A stretch of 64,000 nucleotides of DNA, taken from contig JAXHLP010000005.1 in the NCBI GenBank assembly GCA_034522155.1, positions 310,001 through 374,000 on the forward strand. The letters run 5' to 3'. Position numbers and translations under genes: made by a program. Source of the DNA: Salinilacustrithrix sp034522155. Its GTDB lineage: Bacteria > Actinomycetota > Acidimicrobiia > Acidimicrobiales > Salinilacustritrichaceae. Position 1 is the first letter of the stretch. Every line of letters starts with the position of its first letter. Shown here in pieces: positions 32,879 through 40,654 of this stretch. The notes under the pieces were generated by a model. The model was not told the origin of the DNA. It ran no database searches and saw only the letters and a list, made by a program, of their open reading frames with translations.

Positions 32879-33640
32879 ATGAGTTCCCTGGTCCTGCGGG
32901 CGTTGGAGCGGGAGCTGCTCATGTACCGCCGCATGTGGCGGGGCAGCGCGTTCTCCGCGTTCGTGCAGCCGTTGCTGTTCCTCGGCGCCATGGGTCTCGG
33001 GCTGGGCAGCCTCATCGACGACACCGGGACCGATGCGTCGGAGTACATCGTCTTCGTCGCACCGGGGCTCATGGCCGCGTCCGCGATCCTCGCCGCCGCC
33101 GGCGAGTCGCTGTGGGGGATCCTCGGGGGCGTCAAGTGGATGGGCAGCTTCAACGCCATGGTGTCCACCGCGATGCTCCCCGGCGACGTGTACGGGGGCC
33201 GGGTGCTCTCCTCCGGGGTCCGCACGGCCGTCACCGGCTCGGTCTTCCTCTCGGTCGCCGTGCTCCTGGGCGGGGTCTCCTCGTGGCTCGCGCCGTTCGC
33301 GCTCGTGCCCACCGTGCTGATCGGCATGGCCGGCACCGCCTGGCTCGCTGCCTACGCCGTGCGCCGGGAGAGTGACAAGTCCTTCTCGATCATCATGCGG
33401 CTGGGCATCATCCCGCTGTTCCTGTTCTCCGGAACGTTCTTCCCGGTCGACCAGCTCCCCGACGCCATCGAGTCCGTCATCTGGCTGTCGCCGCTGTGGC
33501 ACGCCGTGGAATCGGCACGCGACTTCACCGCCGGCGGGGTCGAGCCGGTGACCCTGCTCCACATCGGCATCCTCCTCGCCGTGGTCGCCGCCGCCATCCC
33601 GGTCGGCATCAAGGGCTTCGAGCGGAGGCTGACCCCGTGA
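32879..33640 (+). CDS. ABC-2 type exporter permease (first)
   Basis: A 253-residue membrane protein with six predicted helices, of the NodJ/DrrB kind. It shows FVQPLLFLGAMGLGLGSL at the first helix, VAPGLMAASAILAAA, and FSGTFFPVDQLPDAIE, which carries the ABC-2 signature with the conserved phenylalanine-phenylalanine-proline. It is coupled to the second permease by a GTGA overlap. ATP would be supplied by the protein at 31837. Confidence 0.86.
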   Translation: MSSLVLRALERELLMYRRMWRGSAFSAFVQPLLFLGAMGLGLGSLIDDTGTDASEYIVFVAPGLMAASAILAAAGESLWGILGGVKWMGSFNAMVSTAMLPGDVYGGRVLSSGVRTAVTGSVFLSVAVLLGGVSSWLAPFALVPTVLIGMAGTAWLAAYAVRRESDKSFSIIMRLGIIPLFLFSGTFFPVDQLPDAIESVIWLSPLWHAVESARDFTAGGVEPVTLLHIGILLAVVAAAIPVGIKGFERRLTP

Positions 33641-34449
33641 GCATGCAGACGATGGTGGACGCCGGGCGGGTCGTGCCGCCGTTGGACGCCCGGCGGCGCT
33701 TCCTGCGCATGACCGAGCGCAACGTGGTCGGTCATGCCCGGACGTGGCCGATCCTGCTCGCCGGCGTGTTCGAGCCGTTCCTGTACCTGCTCTCGATCGG
33801 CATCGGTGTCGGCGCCCTCGTCGGCGACGTCACCTACTCGGGGAGTCAGATCCCGTTCGAGACCTTCGTCGCGAGCGGGATGCTCGCCACGGCCGCGATG
33901 AACGGTGCCGTGTTCGACACCACCTTCAACTTCTTCCTCCGCCTCAAGTACGCCAAGCTGTACGACGCCGTGCTGTCGACACCGCTCGAGCCGCGCGACG
34001 TCGCGCTCGGCGAGGTGACCTGGGCGCTGCTGCGCAGCACGTTCTACTCGGCGGCGTTCCTCGTCACGATGTGGGCCTTCGGGCTGACCGACTCGTGGTG
34101 GACCTTCGCCGCGCTGCCGACCACCGTGCTCATCGGCGCCGCCTTCGCATCGGTGGGGCTGGCGGCCTCGACCTACATGCGGTCGTTCCTCGACTTCGAC
34201 TTCATCAACATCACGATCACGCCCATGTTCCTGTTCTCGGCGACGTTCTTCCCGCTCGAGCAGTACCCGGGCGCGCTCGAAGTGCTCGTGCAACTCACGC
34301 CGCTCTACCAGGGCGTCGCGCTCTGCCGGGCGTTCACCACCGGTGAGGTCGACCCCACGCTGCTCATCCACGTGGCGTACCTGCTGGTGATGCTGACGAT
34401 CGGCGTGCGGGTGGCCGGCCGGCGCATCGACACGATCCTGCGGAGCTGA
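33637..34449 (+). CDS. ABC-2 type exporter permease (second)
   Basis: A 270-residue membrane protein of the same family as the preceding gene. It has an N-terminal soluble part, then LAGVFEPFLYLLSIGIGVG, FVASGMLATAAMNGA and FLFSATFFPLEQYPGALE, the ABC-2 signature. GTG at 33637 overlaps the previous stop (GTGA); an ATG lies two codons later. The two permeases probably form a heterodimer. The gene ends the exporter operon. Confidence 0.86.
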   Translation: MSMQTMVDAGRVVPPLDARRRFLRMTERNVVGHARTWPILLAGVFEPFLYLLSIGIGVGALVGDVTYSGSQIPFETFVASGMLATAAMNGAVFDTTFNFFLRLKYAKLYDAVLSTPLEPRDVALGEVTWALLRSTFYSAAFLVTMWAFGLTDSWWTFAALPTTVLIGAAFASVGLAASTYMRSFLDFDFINITITPMFLFSATFFPLEQYPGALEVLVQLTPLYQGVALCRAFTTGEVDPTLLIHVAYLLVMLTIGVRVAGRRIDTILRS

Positions 34450-34475
34450 CCGATCGGCCGGCCGGCACCGGGAGT

Positions 34476-35081
34476 TCAGCCTGACATCAGCGCGATCGGT
34501 GTCGAGATGCCCAGGTCGCGGGTGCGGACGGTGGCGATCCGGCGGCCGGGTTGGACCGCGTCCTTGGCCCGACCGCACGCCGGCCCCAGTGCGTCGACAC
34601 TGGCATCGAGGTCGTCGACGGTGAAGGCGAAGCCCCAGATGGATGCCGGGCCGTCGCCGGTGGGCTCCGGAGCGCCGACCACCTCGAGGATCACCGGGCC
34701 CAGTCGGAAGAACCGTTGTTGCATCGGACGCTCCGGCGAGCCCGCATCGCGGATGCGTCGGCACTCGACCCCGAGCCGCTCGAAGGCCTGCGTCGTCCGG
34801 TCGAGGTCGGGCGAGCCGATCACGAGGTGATCCACGCCGGTCACGCCGTTGGGGTGGGTGACGGGTTCGGGGCGTTGAAGATCCGTCACGGCCGTCCGGA
34901 TCCCATCGACGTCGTCGACCGTCGAGTCGAGGTCGCGCAGCGTCCAGGATGTTCCGTCGTGTTGACCCGTGCACACCAGCCGGATGGCGCCCACCGCCAG
35001 GCAGCCGTCATCGACGTCGAAACCAGCGGCGCGCCAGGCGTCAGGCTCGTCGCCCACCTGCACGCGTTCGATGGAGATCAC
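34476..35081 (-). CDS. VOC / glyoxalase-like protein
   Basis: A 201-residue protein with two halves of the vicinal-oxygen-chelate fold. The second half contains GVTGVDHLVIGSPDLDRTTQAFE and SIWGFAFTVDDLDASVDALG, as in glyoxalase/dioxygenase relatives. The metal-binding residues expected in true glyoxalases are only partly present (His in VDHLV), so the function is open. GTG start overlaps the stop of the small upstream gene as GTGA. It is the last gene of the leuA unit. Confidence 0.75.
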   Translation of the reverse strand: MISIERVQVGDEPDAWRAAGFDVDDGCLAVGAIRLVCTGQHDGTSWTLRDLDSTVDDVDGIRTAVTDLQRPEPVTHPNGVTGVDHLVIGSPDLDRTTQAFERLGVECRRIRDAGSPERPMQQRFFRLGPVILEVVGAPEPTGDGPASIWGFAFTVDDLDASVDALGPACGRAKDAVQPGRRIATVRTRDLGISTPIALMSG

Positions 35082-35314
35082 GCCACGCAGGCCGCGACTT
35101 CGTCGTCGAATCCGCCGAGTGTCGGATCGTCGGGATTGCCGGCGAACGACGCGATGACGACCTCCCGGATCCGCTCGTCGGTGAGGGCATCGCGTCCGCA
35201 CTGCTGCTTGCCCGCCGACAGGCCCCCGCCCGCCAGGAAGCTGTCACGAAAGTCGGCGATGAGGCCTGGCGCGCACTGCGACAGCCCGTTGCCGACGGCC
35301 GTGAACTCGGTCAA
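35078..35314 (-). CDS. Small hypothetical protein between leuA and VOC gene
   Basis: A 78-residue acidic protein that I do not recognise. It has three cysteines, in LSQCAPGL, KQQCGRD and AACVA, and a helix-rich middle (LTDERIREVVIASF). It has no GTG or ATG start in frame; the best start is TTG at 35314, which overlaps the leuA stop as TTGA. It overlaps the VOC start at the other end. The double overlap supports that it is a real gene of this operon. Cysteine-spaced helical repeats like these occur in secreted actinobacterial proteins, but there is no signal peptide. Confidence 0.55.
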   Translation of the reverse strand: MTEFTAVGNGLSQCAPGLIADFRDSFLAGGGLSAGKQQCGRDALTDERIREVVIASFAGNPDDPTLGGFDDEVAACVA

Positions 35315-37005
35315 CGGTTGATGCCGGACAGCACGGCGCGCAGCGAGGCGGCGACGATGCTGTCGTGCACGCCGACGCCCCAGTGCACGTCGCCGTCGGT
35401 GGTCTGCATCTCGACGTAGGCGACCGCCTGGGTGTCGGCGCCGGCGCCGATGGCGTGCTCGGTGTAGTCGAGCACGTCGACCTCGATGCCGAGTCGCTCG
35501 GCGAGCCCGTGGACGAAGGCCGACACCGGCCCGTTCCCCTTCCCGGTGACCGTGATCGGACCGTCGGGCATCTCGAGTTGGGCGGTGATCTCCGCGCCCG
35601 TGTCGGTGGTGTGCAGTTCGTAGGTGCGCAGCTCGATCTCGCCACGCGACAGGTAGGTCTCCTCGAACTGGGTCCACATGTCGTCGACGCTGATCTCGGT
35701 ACCGGTGTTCTCGACCACGTTCTGGATCGACCGGGAGAACTCGATCTGGAGGCGGCGAGGCAGATCGAAGCCGTGCTCCTCCTGCATCACGTAGGCGACC
35801 CCGCCCTTGCCGGACTGGCTGTTGACCCGCACGACCGACTCGTAGGTGCGGCCGACGTGCTTCGGGTCGATGGGCAGGTACGGGACCTCCCAGACGTCGT
35901 AGTCGTCGCCATCGACACCTTCCCGGAGCGCGGCGAAGCCCTTCTTGATCGCGTCCTGGTGCGATCCGGAGAACGCGGTGTAGACGAGGTCGCCCGCGTA
36001 GGGATGGCGGGGGTGCACCGGCAGGCGGTTGCAGTACTCGGCGGTCCGGCGCAGCGCGTCGATGTCGTTGATGTCGAGCTCGGGGTCGACGCCCTGGCTG
36101 AACAGGTTCATGGCCAGGGTGATCACGTCGACGTTGCCGGTCCGTTCGCCGTTGCCGAACAGCGTCCCCTCCACCCGATCGGCGCCGGCCATCACCCCGA
36201 ACTCCGCGGCGGCCACGGCGGTGCCGCGGTCGTTGTGCGGATGGAGGCTGATGATGACCTGATCGCGGTGGGGGATGTTGCGGTGGAAGTACTCGATCAC
36301 GTCGCCGTACAGGTTGGGCGTGTACTTCTCGACCGTGGCCGGCAGGTTCAGGATCAGCTTCTCGTCGTCGGCCGGGTCGATGGCCTGTCGCACGGCATCG
36401 CAGATCTCGACGGCGAAGTCGACCTCGGTCTCGGTGAAGCTCTCCGGCGAGTACTGGTACCGCACGTGGGTGTCGGGTACGCGGTCCTCGAGCTTGCGGG
36501 CCAGCTCGGCGGCGTTGACCGCGATCTCGGTGACGCCCGCCTGGTCCATCCCGAACACGACCCGGCGCTGGAGGATCGAGGTCGAGTTGTAGAAGTGCAC
36601 GATGGCGTTCGGCGCGCCGGCGATGGCCTCGTAGGTGCGCTCGATCAGGTCAGGTCGGCACTGGGTGAGGACCTGGACCGAGACGTTCTCGGGGATCAGG
36701 TCCCGCTCGACCAGCTGGCGGCAGAAGTCGAAGTCGGGCTGGCTGGCGGAGGGGAAGCCGATCTCGATCTCGGTGAAGCCCATGTCGACGAGCACTTGGA
36801 ACATGCGGTGCTTGCGTTCGGGGTCCATCGGGTCGATCAGCGCCTGGTTGCCGTCGCGCAGGTCGACCGAGCACCACCGCGGTGCCTGCTCGATCCGCTT
36901 GCCGGGCCAGGTCCGGTCGGGAAGGTCGAGGCCTGCACGCAGCGGAAGGAACGGCACATACTTGTCGAAGGGCATCTTCTCGGGTTGTGCAGGCTTCGGA
37001 GCCAT
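35311..37005 (-). CDS. leuA: 2-isopropylmalate synthase
   Basis: A 564-residue enzyme that condenses acetyl-CoA with 2-oxoisovalerate, the first step of leucine synthesis. The TIM barrel begins with WCSVDLRDGNQALIDPM (the conserved R-D pair), has the metal histidines in SLHPHNDRGT, and GTLFGNGERTGNVD; the C-terminal 130 residues are the LeuA dimer domain that binds leucine for feedback control. The length is that of the longer actinobacterial (LeuA2-like) form. The ATG has an AGAAGGA site upstream. A leader peptide and attenuator hairpin precede it. Confidence 0.93.
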   Translation of the reverse strand: MAPKPAQPEKMPFDKYVPFLPLRAGLDLPDRTWPGKRIEQAPRWCSVDLRDGNQALIDPMDPERKHRMFQVLVDMGFTEIEIGFPSASQPDFDFCRQLVERDLIPENVSVQVLTQCRPDLIERTYEAIAGAPNAIVHFYNSTSILQRRVVFGMDQAGVTEIAVNAAELARKLEDRVPDTHVRYQYSPESFTETEVDFAVEICDAVRQAIDPADDEKLILNLPATVEKYTPNLYGDVIEYFHRNIPHRDQVIISLHPHNDRGTAVAAAEFGVMAGADRVEGTLFGNGERTGNVDVITLAMNLFSQGVDPELDINDIDALRRTAEYCNRLPVHPRHPYAGDLVYTAFSGSHQDAIKKGFAALREGVDGDDYDVWEVPYLPIDPKHVGRTYESVVRVNSQSGKGGVAYVMQEEHGFDLPRRLQIEFSRSIQNVVENTGTEISVDDMWTQFEETYLSRGEIELRTYELHTTDTGAEITAQLEMPDGPITVTGKGNGPVSAFVHGLAERLGIEVDVLDYTEHAIGAGADTQAVAYVEMQTTDGDVHWGVGVHDSIVAASLRAVLSGINR

Positions 37006-37071
37006 GTCGTTTCCTTCTGTCTCGTTCGTGTTCGTGGTGTGCAGGGCGACCGGGGCCCGGATCCGTCCTCG

Positions 37072-37136
37072 AAAAGCAAGAAACCTCCTGGCCGGGAGGC
37101 ACAGGAGGTCGGGCGAGCGCTGTATGTGGCGCTCGC
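37072..37136 (-). terminator. leuA attenuator hairpins
   Basis: On the transcribed minus strand, directly after the leader stop, a perfect 8-bp hairpin has arms at 37129-37136 and 37113-37120 (GCGAGCGC/GCGCTCGC). It is followed by CCTCCTG/CAGGAGG (37102-37108 and 37084-37090) and then the U-rich tract TTTCTTGCTTTT (37083-37072). The second hairpin plus U-tract is an intrinsic terminator 67 nt before leuA. The first hairpin, next to the leucine codons, is the likely pause structure. Confidence 0.7.
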
Positions 37137-37175
37137 CTAGGTGAGAAGAAGCAGGCCCAGGTCGTGGAACTTCAT
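37137..37175 (-). CDS. Leucine leader peptide (attenuation)
   Basis: The frame reads MKFHDLGLLLLT then stop, with five leucines among its last seven codons. Upstream in-frame ATGs at 37181 and 37187 could extend it to 14 or 16 residues. It lies right before the attenuator hairpins and leuA. Such a peptide lets ribosome stalling at leucine codons, when charged leucyl-tRNA is scarce, decide whether the terminator forms. The frame is too short for gene finders. Confidence 0.68.
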   Translation of the reverse strand: MKFHDLGLLLLT

Positions 37176-37227
37176 CGCCATCAGCATGCCGGGCGCGACC
37201 AGGGTCGTCAACCTCGAAGGCGGATGT

Positions 37228-37935
37228 TCAGGCTGTCGGGTGGGCGGCCGCCCAGTGGAGGAGATCGTCGGCGGGCAGCGTGTTGACGATGCGGTCGGTC
37301 GCGATGTCGTGGCGGGCGGCCCGGTCGCAGCCGAAGGCCTGCCACTCCAGTTGGCCGGGCGCGTGGGCGTCGGTGTCGATCGCGATTCGACAGCCCCATT
37401 CCAGAGCGAGATCGAGGAGCTCGTCGGGTGGGTCCTGGCGTTCGGGGCGGCAGTTGATCTCGATCGCGGTGTCGAACCGCTCGCACGCGGCGAAGACCAT
37501 GTCGGCATCGAACTGCGAGCCGGCCCGCCCGGCGAAGTCGCTCTGGCCGATCGGGCGCATCTTCCCGGGGACCTTCTGACCCGTGCAGTGGCCGAGGATG
37601 TCAACGTGGGGGGATGCGACGGCCATGACCATCCGCTTCGTCATGTCCTTGCTGTCCATCGACAGCTTCGAGTGGACGCTGGCCACCACGATGTCGAGCT
37701 CGGCGATCCTCTTCGGCACCTTCCCGTCGAGCGCGTCGGCGATCACCGCGCCGGTCGACTTCCCGATGCCGGCCAGCTCGGTCAGCTCGCCCCGCTCGTG
37801 GAGGCGGGCCAGTTCCCGGTCGCCGACCTCGTCGACGATCTCCATCGCCCGCACGTAGGCCCGGACCTTGTTGCCGTCGGCCAGCGACCGGTCGAGCAGG
37901 TAGACGACCCGTTCCAGGGCTTCACGGGGGTGCAC
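37228..37935 (-). CDS. PHP-domain protein lacking its N-terminal metal-site segment
   Basis: A 235-residue protein built from the ends of a PHP-domain phosphoesterase that is normally about 340 residues long. Residues 1-72 are the helix-hairpin-helix part (LAGIGKSTGAVIADALDG). From residue 80 the C-terminal PHP part follows (LDIVVASVHSKL, SPHVDILGHCTG, IEINCRPERQDPP, IAIDTDAHAPGQL). The segment in between, which in the family has the first metal motif HxH (as in GDLHTHTDWSDG), is gone in frame, about 110 residues. The protein may be inactive or the gap may be an assembly deletion. It sits upstream of leuA in the same direction. Confidence 0.72.
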   Translation of the reverse strand: MHPREALERVVYLLDRSLADGNKVRAYVRAMEIVDEVGDRELARLHERGELTELAGIGKSTGAVIADALDGKVPKRIAELDIVVASVHSKLSMDSKDMTKRMVMAVASPHVDILGHCTGQKVPGKMRPIGQSDFAGRAGSQFDADMVFAACERFDTAIEINCRPERQDPPDELLDLALEWGCRIAIDTDAHAPGQLEWQAFGCDRAARHDIATDRIVNTLPADDLLHWAAAHPTA

Positions 37936-37950
37936 CCCACCGAGCGTACC

Positions 37951-37983
37951 GACCTCTCAGTCGCCGCCGAGCCGTGAGAGGTC
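37951..37983. promoter_or_regulatory. Inverted repeat in ychF/PHP divergent gap
   Basis: Perfect 9-bp arms GACCTCTCA (37951-37959) and TGAGAGGTC (37975-37983) are separated by 15 nt. It is located between divergently transcribed genes, so it could be an operator or a hairpin in one of the 5' leaders. The 147-bp gap holds nothing else that I recognise. Confidence 0.4.
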
Positions 37984-38082
37984 CCGCCCCGACGTCGAGG
38001 TCCACCCGTCTGACGGCGTCCGCATCAGGTCCTGGGACTCATTCCGACTCCGTCGTCATTTCGTCCTAGCCTCCGGCCCTTC

Positions 38083-39162
38083 ATGGAACGGTTCGGATTC
38101 GTCGGGCTCCCCAACGCCGGGAAGTCGTCGCTGTACAACTCGCTCGCCGGTGGTGGTGCGCTCGCCGCGCCCTACGCGTTCGCGACCACCGACCCGAACG
38201 TCGGCATGGCCAAGGTCCCCGACCACCGCCTCGGGGAGCTGGCCGAGATGAGCAGGTCGAAGGACGTCGTTCCCGCGTCGGTGCAGTTCGTCGACATCGG
38301 TGGGCTCGTCGAGGGCGCGTCCCAGGGCGAGGGGCTGGGCAACCAGTTCCTCTCCCACATCCGCGAGGTCGATGCGGTGGTGTTCGTTCTCCGGGCCTTC
38401 GAGGACGACGACGTTCCCGGTCCGGCCGACCCGCTCGAGCACCTGCGCGTGGTCGAGCTCGAGCTGACCCTCGCCGACCTCGAGACCGTCGAGAAGCAGC
38501 ACGACCGGAAGCAGCGCGCGCTCAAGGGCGACAAGTCGCTCAAGCCCGAGGTCGACGCGTTGGGCCGTGCCGCCGAGATCCTCGGCGCCGGGACGCCGGT
38601 GTACCGCTCCGACCTCAGTGCCGACGACCGGGAATTGCTCCGCCCCCACTTCCTGCTCACCAACCGGCCGGTTCTCGCCATCGTCAACGTGGGCGAAGGC
38701 CAGCTCGACGACCTCGACGCCATCACCGCGCCGGTGGCCGCCGAGATGGAGGGGAACGCCTTCGTCGTGGGCATGTGCGTGCAGCTCGAAGCCGAGGCCG
38801 CCTCGCTCGACACCGAGGAGGAGCGGGCCGAGATGCTCGAGGGCCTCGGGCTCGGCGAGGGGGCGCTGCCACGGTTCCTCCACGCCGCCTACCAGCTCAT
38901 GGGGCTGCGGACGTTCTTCACCACGGGTGAGAAGGAGTCCCGGGCATGGACGTTCCGGGCCGGGTCGCGTGCACCCGAGGCGGCGGGCGTGATCCACACC
39001 GACTTCCAGCGCGGCTTCATCCGGGCCGAGTGCATCCAGTGGGACGAGCTGCTCGACTGCGGTTCCTGGGCCGGTGCCCGCGACGCCGGCCGGCTGCGGG
39101 TCGAGGGCAAGGACTACGTGGTGGAGGATGGCGACGTGCTCGAGTTCCGCTTCAATGTGTAA
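38083..39162 (+). CDS. ychF: Redox-/ribosome-associated GTPase-fold ATPase YchF
   Basis: A 359-residue member of the universal YchF/OLA1 family, which binds ribosomes and prefers ATP over GTP. The P-loop is GFVGLPNAGKSS at residues 5-16, followed by switch II DIGGLVEGASQGEGLGNQFL. In place of the NKxD motif, YchF-type proteins read like LAIVNVGE here. The C-terminal TGS domain is complete (EKESRAWTFRAGSRAPEAAGVIHTDF; KDYVVEDGDVLEFRFNV). The length is normal. It is transcribed alone, followed by a hairpin element. Confidence 0.93.
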   Translation: MERFGFVGLPNAGKSSLYNSLAGGGALAAPYAFATTDPNVGMAKVPDHRLGELAEMSRSKDVVPASVQFVDIGGLVEGASQGEGLGNQFLSHIREVDAVVFVLRAFEDDDVPGPADPLEHLRVVELELTLADLETVEKQHDRKQRALKGDKSLKPEVDALGRAAEILGAGTPVYRSDLSADDRELLRPHFLLTNRPVLAIVNVGEGQLDDLDAITAPVAAEMEGNAFVVGMCVQLEAEAASLDTEEERAEMLEGLGLGEGALPRFLHAAYQLMGLRTFFTTGEKESRAWTFRAGSRAPEAAGVIHTDFQRGFIRAECIQWDELLDCGSWAGARDAGRLRVEGKDYVVEDGDVLEFRFNV

Positions 39163-39197
39163 GCCGCTCCTCGCTCGCAGGCGAGCTCGTCGCTTCT

Positions 39198-39226
39198 GAC
39201 GTTGTTCGGCGGGGCCTCACAACGTC
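39198..39226 (+). repeat. Invariant-loop hairpin element, copy B
   Basis: Arms GACGTTGT (39198-39205) and ACAACGTC (39219-39226) enclose the 13-nt loop TCGGCGGGGCCTC. It lies 36 nt after the ychF stop and before the DUF192 gene. There is no U-tract. Confidence 0.7.
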
Positions 39227-39260
39227 CGGCTGCGAGTCTGTGGGAAGGCATCATGTACGG

Positions 39261-39626
39261 GTGCCCTGGTTGTTGCGTGATGGACGGGTGCTCGCCAGTC
39301 TCGAGGTCGCCTCGAGCCGGGCGGACCGCCGGCGCGGTCTGCTCGGGCGCGACGGCATCGACGGCGCGTTGCTGATCGAGCCGGCCAGGTCGGTCCACAC
39401 CATCGGCATGCGCTTTCCGATCGACGTCGCTCACCTCGATGCCGACGGCGTGGTGCTGCGCGCCCGGACCATGGCCCGCAACCGCATCGGACTCCCGGTC
39501 CCGAAGGCGACGGCGGTGGTCGAGACCGAGGCCGGCCGGTTCCGGTCCTGGGAGCTGCACCCCGGCCAGGTCCTCGAGGTCGAACGCCCGGAGCACGGAT
39601 CCGGCGCACCATCCGTTTCGTCCTGA
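39261..39626 (+). CDS. DUF192 family protein
   Basis: A 121-residue small beta-barrel protein. Family marks are RRGLLGRDGIDGALLIEP, HTIGMRFPIDVAHLDADGVV and the end LELHPGQVLEVE-like segment. DUF192 proteins occur singly and have no fixed function. In this protein there is no signal peptide. The GTG start is preceded by GGGAAGG at a slightly long spacing. Confidence 0.8.
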   Translation: MPWLLRDGRVLASLEVASSRADRRRGLLGRDGIDGALLIEPARSVHTIGMRFPIDVAHLDADGVVLRARTMARNRIGLPVPKATAVVETEAGRFRSWELHPGQVLEVERPEHGSGAPSVSS

Positions 39627-39666
39627 TATCTTCCCTCGTACGGGCACAAAGGCTGGAGGTTGGGTG

Positions 39667-40632
39667 ATGAGACGATCCCTCGTGGTCCTGTTCGCGTGCG
39701 CGGCGATGCTGGTGAGCGTCGTCGTCGTGAGACCGGCGGACGCCGGCGCCCCCACACCGCCGCCGGATGCCAACGGCTACGTCTTGGACTACCCGCTGAG
39801 CGCCGACGGTTCCTATGTCCCGATCTCGGGTCAGTTCCGCTGCGCCGGCGGTCCCGGCACGACCAACTCGTTCGTCCTGTGGTACGCCCCTGGTCCCAGC
39901 CAGGACTACCTGTGGACCTCGACGCTGTCGACCTACGAGGACAAGCAGTCGGTCCCCGTCACCGTCGACGGGTCGTATCGACCGGTTGCAGGCGACTTCG
40001 ACGGCAACTCCTGCACCGACATCCTCTGGTACGGGCCCGGATCGGCGCCCGACTTCATCTGGTGGGGAGAGCACGATGAGACCTTCACGTCGGTGCCAAT
40101 GACGGTCAACGGCGACTACCGCCCCGTCGTGGCCAACTTCGACGACGACGGCACCTTCACCGAGGACGTGTTCTGGTATGCGCCCGGAAGCGCCCAGGAG
40201 TACTTCTGGGCGGGTGCCCCCGATCGCTCCTTCACCAGCAGTACGGCGCCCAGCGTGCAGGGCGACTATCGCGTCACCACGGTCAGGCTCCAGTCAGGCG
40301 ACACCACTGGTGTCCTGTTCCACCGACCCGGTACCGGCCAGGACTACATCTGGACCGGGATGTCGCCGGGTGCGAGCCAACCCGACGACGACATCGCCGT
40401 CGACATCAACGGCTCCTACCAGCCCCTCGGAGTCGGTGGCCCCTTCGTCCTCCTCTACGGCGCTGGCGGCGCGCCCGACTTCCTCATCACGTCGACCGGC
40501 GACGACGGCTCGCTCGAGACCGTGCCTGGCACGATCAACGGGACCTATGAGACCGGTTCGAGCGACCTGTCGAGTGTCATCGTGTGGCACGCGCCCGGGT
40601 CGGCGCCCGACTTCCTCTGGCAGTTCGACTGA
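39667..40632 (+). CDS. Secreted FG-GAP-like repeat protein, probable six-bladed propeller
   Basis: A 321-residue exported protein. The signal peptide covers residues 1-26 (VVLFACAAMLVSVVVV and cleavage near ADAGA). The mature part holds repeats of 44-48 residues around the motif VLWYAPGSAPDFLW...VTVDGSYRPVAGDFDG: starts near residues 70, 117, 165, 213 and 258, with a closing half unit VIVWHAPGSAPDFLW at the very C-terminus. The N-terminus begins with the matching second half (LSADGSYVPISGQF). The two ends would complete one blade, giving six blades by velcro closure. A Gly-Asp-Phe-Asp-Gly loop suggests a calcium-type FG-GAP link. The function, perhaps adhesion, is unknown. GGAGG precedes the ATG. 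Confidence 0.75.
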   Translation: MRRSLVVLFACAAMLVSVVVVRPADAGAPTPPPDANGYVLDYPLSADGSYVPISGQFRCAGGPGTTNSFVLWYAPGPSQDYLWTSTLSTYEDKQSVPVTVDGSYRPVAGDFDGNSCTDILWYGPGSAPDFIWWGEHDETFTSVPMTVNGDYRPVVANFDDDGTFTEDVFWYAPGSAQEYFWAGAPDRSFTSSTAPSVQGDYRVTTVRLQSGDTTGVLFHRPGTGQDYIWTGMSPGASQPDDDIAVDINGSYQPLGVGGPFVLLYGAGGAPDFLITSTGDDGSLETVPGTINGTYETGSSDLSSVIVWHAPGSAPDFLWQFD

Positions 40633-40654
40633 GGCCTTCCCTACCGTCAGGCGG

